Shown here: piece by piece, positions 61,350 to 64,000 of the stretch
How positions within the stretch are numbered: position 1 is the stretch's first letter
Layout of the letters: each line of letters begins with the position of its first letter
Source of the DNA: Actinotignum urinale DSM 15805
GTDB lineage: Bacteria; Actinomycetota; Actinomycetes; Actinomycetales; Actinomycetaceae
Length of the DNA stretch: 64,000 bases
Reading direction: 5' to 3'
Assembly (NCBI RefSeq): GCF_000420445.1
Contig: NZ_ATUY01000004.1
Span: 62,001-126,000, forward strand
Program-made: the position numbers and the translations under genes
Notes under the pieces: model-generated
What the model was told of the DNA's origin: nothing
Database searches by the model: none
The model's input: the letters and a program-made list of their open reading frames with translations, nothing else

Positions 61350-62711
61350 ATGCCAATTATTTGGCTCTCGTGCGGTCTGATTGTTATTCTTCTTTTGCAT
61401 GTTTTTGCGAAGGTCAACACGATGCTCTCGCTCATGTTCGCCGCTTTCCTAGTGGCATTTCTTAACGGCATGAGCCCCGACAAGGCGTTGGCGAGTATTA
61501 CGACGGGTTTCGGAAACACCCTTGGTAGCCTCGGAATTATTGTCGCATTCGGAGCGGTTATCGGTAAACTCATGACGGATTCGGGCGCATCCTACGTTTT
61601 CGCGCGGAAAGTCATTGATCTATGCGGCGTGAAATATATTCGCTTAGCGGTGGTGATTATTGGCCTGGTGTACGGCATCGCCATGTACTATGAGGTCGCA
61701 TTCCTCATGTTGGCGCCGATTGTGTTGGCTATCGCAAGCGAAGCTAAAATTCCGTGGCTAAAACTCGTTATTCCAGCCGTATGCGCGACGACGGTTTCCC
61801 ACTCGCTCCTGCCCCCGCAGCCGGGGCCCGTTTCAGTTATCGCGGCATTCCATGCTGAACCCGGGCGCGTGTGGGTGACGGCGATACCGCTGGTTATACT
61901 GTGGGTAGTCATCGGTGGATACGTGTGGCCAGCCCTCATGAAAAATGGTGATGAGGAACTACCTAATGCGTTAACAAATCCGCCAGTAACCGGGGGAGAG
62001 GCGCGTCCGTCGTTCCTTCTATCTCTTTTGGTTCCTTTAACACCACCGTTACTCATGATTAGCGTGACAACCATTAAACTGTGGTTAAAAGAAACAAACC
62101 CCTTATATCCGTGGGTGGATTTTGTCGGTTCTCCCGTGATTGCGATGGGTATTGCCATGCTTCTTGCCATGACGTGTTTCGGGTTGAAGCGCGCCCGGCG
62201 AGGGACATGGGTGACGAACCGTTTTAATGACGCTATTGCCACGGTTGCCAATATTGTGATGATTATTGGTGCGGGGGGTGGCTTAACCCAGGTTGCTATC
62301 GATTCGGGGATTAGCGATTACATTCATCTTTTCCTCACCCACCACAATGTTTCGCCGTATTTGACGGCGTGGGGGCTCACCGTGATTTTCCGCATTACAA
62401 CCGGGCAGGGTGTGGTGAGTGCCGTGGCGGTGTCTGGAATGATGAGCGCCGCCGTTATAGATCCGGCAACAGGCCTCCATCTCATGCCCATCCACCCGGT
62501 CCTTCTTGTGCTGGCAACGCTTGTGGGATCGAATTTCATGACGCATATTAACGACGTCAGTTTTTGGCTCTTCACCGAATACTTCAAACTTCCCATCCGA
62601 ACATCCTTAAAAATTTGGGGTGGAATGTTGAGTTTCGGCTCTCTTGTGGGCTTAGCCTATATTATGATTTTGTCCTTCTTTTGGGGTTCGCCTGCGCCGG
62701 TTGGTGTATAA
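61350..62711 (+). CDS. GntP-family permease
   Basis: 453 residues, about 12 membrane helices. The family pattern is clear: LAVVIIGLVYGIAMYYEVAFLMLAPIV, VSHSLLPPQPGPVSVIAAFHAEPGRVW, and the C-terminal GSNFMTHINDVSFWLFTEYF. Takes up gluconate or a related sugar acid; the exact substrate is unknown. It lies 13 bp after coaE, apparently inserted between coaE and uvrB. Its last codons start a 17-bp tandem repeat. Confidence 0.92.
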   Translation: MPIIWLSCGLIVILLLHVFAKVNTMLSLMFAAFLVAFLNGMSPDKALASITTGFGNTLGSLGIIVAFGAVIGKLMTDSGASYVFARKVIDLCGVKYIRLAVVIIGLVYGIAMYYEVAFLMLAPIVLAIASEAKIPWLKLVIPAVCATTVSHSLLPPQPGPVSVIAAFHAEPGRVWVTAIPLVILWVVIGGYVWPALMKNGDEELPNALTNPPVTGGEARPSFLLSLLVPLTPPLLMISVTTIKLWLKETNPLYPWVDFVGSPVIAMGIAMLLAMTCFGLKRARRGTWVTNRFNDAIATVANIVMIIGAGGGLTQVAIDSGISDYIHLFLTHHNVSPYLTAWGLTVIFRITTGQGVVSAVAVSGMMSAAVIDPATGLHLMPIHPVLLVLATLVGSNFMTHINDVSFWLFTEYFKLPIRTSLKIWGGMLSFGSLVGLAYIMILSFFWGSPAPVGV

Positions 62712-62802
62712 AATCCGTTGGCATGTAAAATCCGGTGGGGTGTAAAGCCAGGTGCCATGTAAAATCCATTGGCGTGTAAAGTCTGTTGGCATATAAAGTC
62801 GG
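62701..62802 (+). repeat. Six degenerate 17-bp tandem repeats
   Basis: Unit about TTGGCATGTAAAATCCG, six consecutive 17-bp copies (62701, 62718, 62735, 62752, 62769, 62786), all sharing (T/G)TGGYRTGTAAA. The first copy contains the gntP stop codon. A looser copy occurs near 62850. The rest of 62803-62987 shows no gene. Confidence 0.85.
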
Positions 62803-62987
62803 CTTCGGTAGACGCATTTGGCCCAGGTGATACGCCTCCCACCCCCGGTTGGCGTATCAAACCCGCCGCGCGATACAGGCGTAAATACAGACGCAAACAG
62901 AGGCAAAGGGGCTCCTCACTCCCTCTTGCATAAAGCCAACTGCGAAGCCAATAGGAACTGCATGTCGCTTCCGCTACGATTACGTAT

Positions 62988-64000
62988 ATGTCTGGCGTAG
63001 AAACGCAAATTGTTCGTAGCGAAAAACCTTTCGAGGTTATTTCGGAATACACCCCTTCAGGGGACCAGCCACAAGCAATAGCAGAGCTCACAGAACGCAT
63101 TAATAACGGCGAAAAAGACATTGTTCTCCTCGGCGCAACGGGTACAGGTAAATCCGCCACAACCGCCTGGCTGATTGAACAAATTCAACGCCCCACTCTC
63201 ATTATTGAACCAAATAAAACTCTGGCCGCCCAAATGGCCGCAGAGTTTCGCGAACTGTTACCGAACAACGCCGTCGAATATTTCGTCTCCTACTACGATT
63301 ACTACCAACCCGAAGCCTACGTTCCCCAAACCGATACGTTTATTGAAAAAGATTCCTCTATTAACGACGAAGTAGAACGCCTACGCCACAGCGCAACAAA
63401 CTCTCTTCTCACGCGCCGCGACACCGTTGTCGTCGCATCTGTTTCCTGTATTTACGGTTTGGGTACTCCGCAAGAATATGTGGACCGGATGGTCGAATTA
63501 TCTGTTGGGCAGCGCCTTGACCGCGACGATCTACTTCGGATTTTCGTGGGAATGCAGTACGCACGCAACGATATTGATTTCCAGCGCGGAACGTTTCGGG
63601 TGCGTGGGGATACGGTTGAGATTATTCCGGTCTATGAGGAAATGGCGATCCGTATCGAATTTTTCGGCGACGAAATTGACGCGATTTCTTTGCTCCACCC
63701 GCTCACGGGGAAAGTCATTGAGCGCACGGATCGCGCACATGTTTTCCCGGCTTCCCACTATGTTGCCGGCCCGGAACGTATGGAACGCGCCATTCGTGGA
63801 ATCGAGGAGGAGCTTGAGGAGCGCCTCACTTACCTTCGCGCCCATAACAAGCTTCTTGAGGCGCAGCGCCTCGAAATGCGCACCAGTTACGATGTCGAAA
63901 TGATGCGAAATATTGGCAGTTGTGCCGGTATTGAAAACTATTCACGCCATATTGATGGGCGCGGGCCGGGAACCCCGCCGAATACGCTCCTTGATTATTT
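62988..64000 (+). CDS. uvrB: UvrABC system protein B (partial, C-terminus beyond window)
   Basis: The first 337 residues are present. Walker [16 protein letters not shown] (about 47-61), [17 protein letters not shown], the beta-hairpin region [30 protein letters not shown] that clamps damaged DNA, and SVSCIYGLG. Central helicase-like protein of nucleotide excision repair. The C-terminal half continues past the window edge. No SOS box is obvious in the repeat-rich gap upstream. Confidence 0.97.
   Translation, partial: MSGVETQIVRSEKPFEVISEYTPSGDQPQAIAELTERINNGEKDIVLLGATGTGKSATTAWLIEQIQRPTLIIEPNKTLAAQMAAEFRELLPNNAVEYFVSYYDYYQPEAYVPQTDTFIEKDSSINDEVERLRHSATNSLLTRRDTVVVASVSCIYGLGTPQEYVDRMVELSVGQRLDRDDLLRIFVGMQYARNDIDFQRGTFRVRGDTVEIIPVYEEMAIRIEFFGDEIDAISLLHPLTGKVIERTDRAHVFPASHYVAGPERMERAIRGIEEELEERLTYLRAHNKLLEAQRLEMRTSYDVEMMRNIGSCAGIENYSRHIDGRGPGTPPNTLLDY

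Noticed and set aside
62701-62802. Tandem repeats as a CRISPR array
   Set aside because: Units are contiguous 17-bp repeats without spacers, and no cas gene is present in the window.
1-64000. tRNA or rRNA genes
   Set aside because: I looked for tRNA-like arms and rRNA blocks and saw none; a covariance-model scan would be needed to exclude a divergent tRNA at the integration site.

Overview
The window joins two kinds of DNA. From about 35.5 kb to the right end it is an actinobacterial chromosome, most like Actinomycetaceae. The evidence is DUF3097 beside hrcA, the order hrcA-dnaJ-rsmE-phoH-ybeY-CNNM-era-leuA-recO-uppS, a PriA-type hisA, infC-rpmI-rplT, pheST, coaE and uvrB, all with moderate-GC codon use. 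From 1 to about 28.2 kb it is a Firmicutes-style (Clostridia/Tissierellia-like) prophage or related element, and 28.5-35.3 kb is a visibly AT-rich module from a low-GC Gram-positive.

Prophage, 1-19.5 kb, nearly all on the minus strand. Reading in the direction of transcription (right to left) it holds a sigma-like regulator, small proteins, a RecB-type nuclease (DUF2800), an ssDNA-binding protein (DUF2815), a family A DNA polymerase, a Rha regulator, a DUF4406-like protein, a D5-type primase-helicase, a VRR-NUC nuclease, a SNF2-type helicase, a RinA-like late regulator, an HNH nuclease, the small terminase subunit, a phage SAM synthetase, two DNA methyltransferases, several small conserved proteins and the large terminase subunit, which is cut by the window edge. 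A RelB/RelE-type toxin-antitoxin pair is inserted on the opposite strand. A roughly 50-bp promoter-like element is repeated in front of three small-gene clusters.

Defence cargo, 19.7-28.1 kb, plus strand. One tightly coupled operon encodes an ABC three-component system (HNH effector, small middle component, DUF2326 ATPase), an XRE regulator, an AlbA_2/Schlafen-like protein, and a BcgI-like (type IIB) restriction-modification system in which nuclease and methyltransferase are fused and specificity is a separate subunit. The specificity gene ends at a run of ten G. One extra G would fuse a third target-recognition domain onto it, which is the clearest candidate for an undescribed phase-variable system here. 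Four helically phased TTGGACA repeats lie between the operon promoter and the first gene.

Junction and AT-rich module, 28.1-35.5 kb. It contains 20-bp repeats, broken genes (an LPXTG tail, a 4Fe-4S fragment, ABC-ATPase fragments), and an intact FtsX-type ABC transporter (permease-ATPase-permease) with an OmpR/histidine-kinase pair. The module is bracketed by two 146-bp direct repeats with 7 mismatches.

Chromosome, 35.5-64 kb. Heat-shock, translation, ribosome-maturation, DNA-repair and amino-acid genes are present, with readable regulation: a CIRCE operator at hrcA, a leucine-rich leader peptide and hairpins before leuA, a structured leader and a probable AUU start at infC, and long hairpin terminators. 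Several gene junctions (recO, hisA, gntP/uvrB, rplT) carry degenerate tandem repeats. A low-GC short-chain dehydrogenase gene with its own terminator sits between pheT and coaE as a second, small acquisition.
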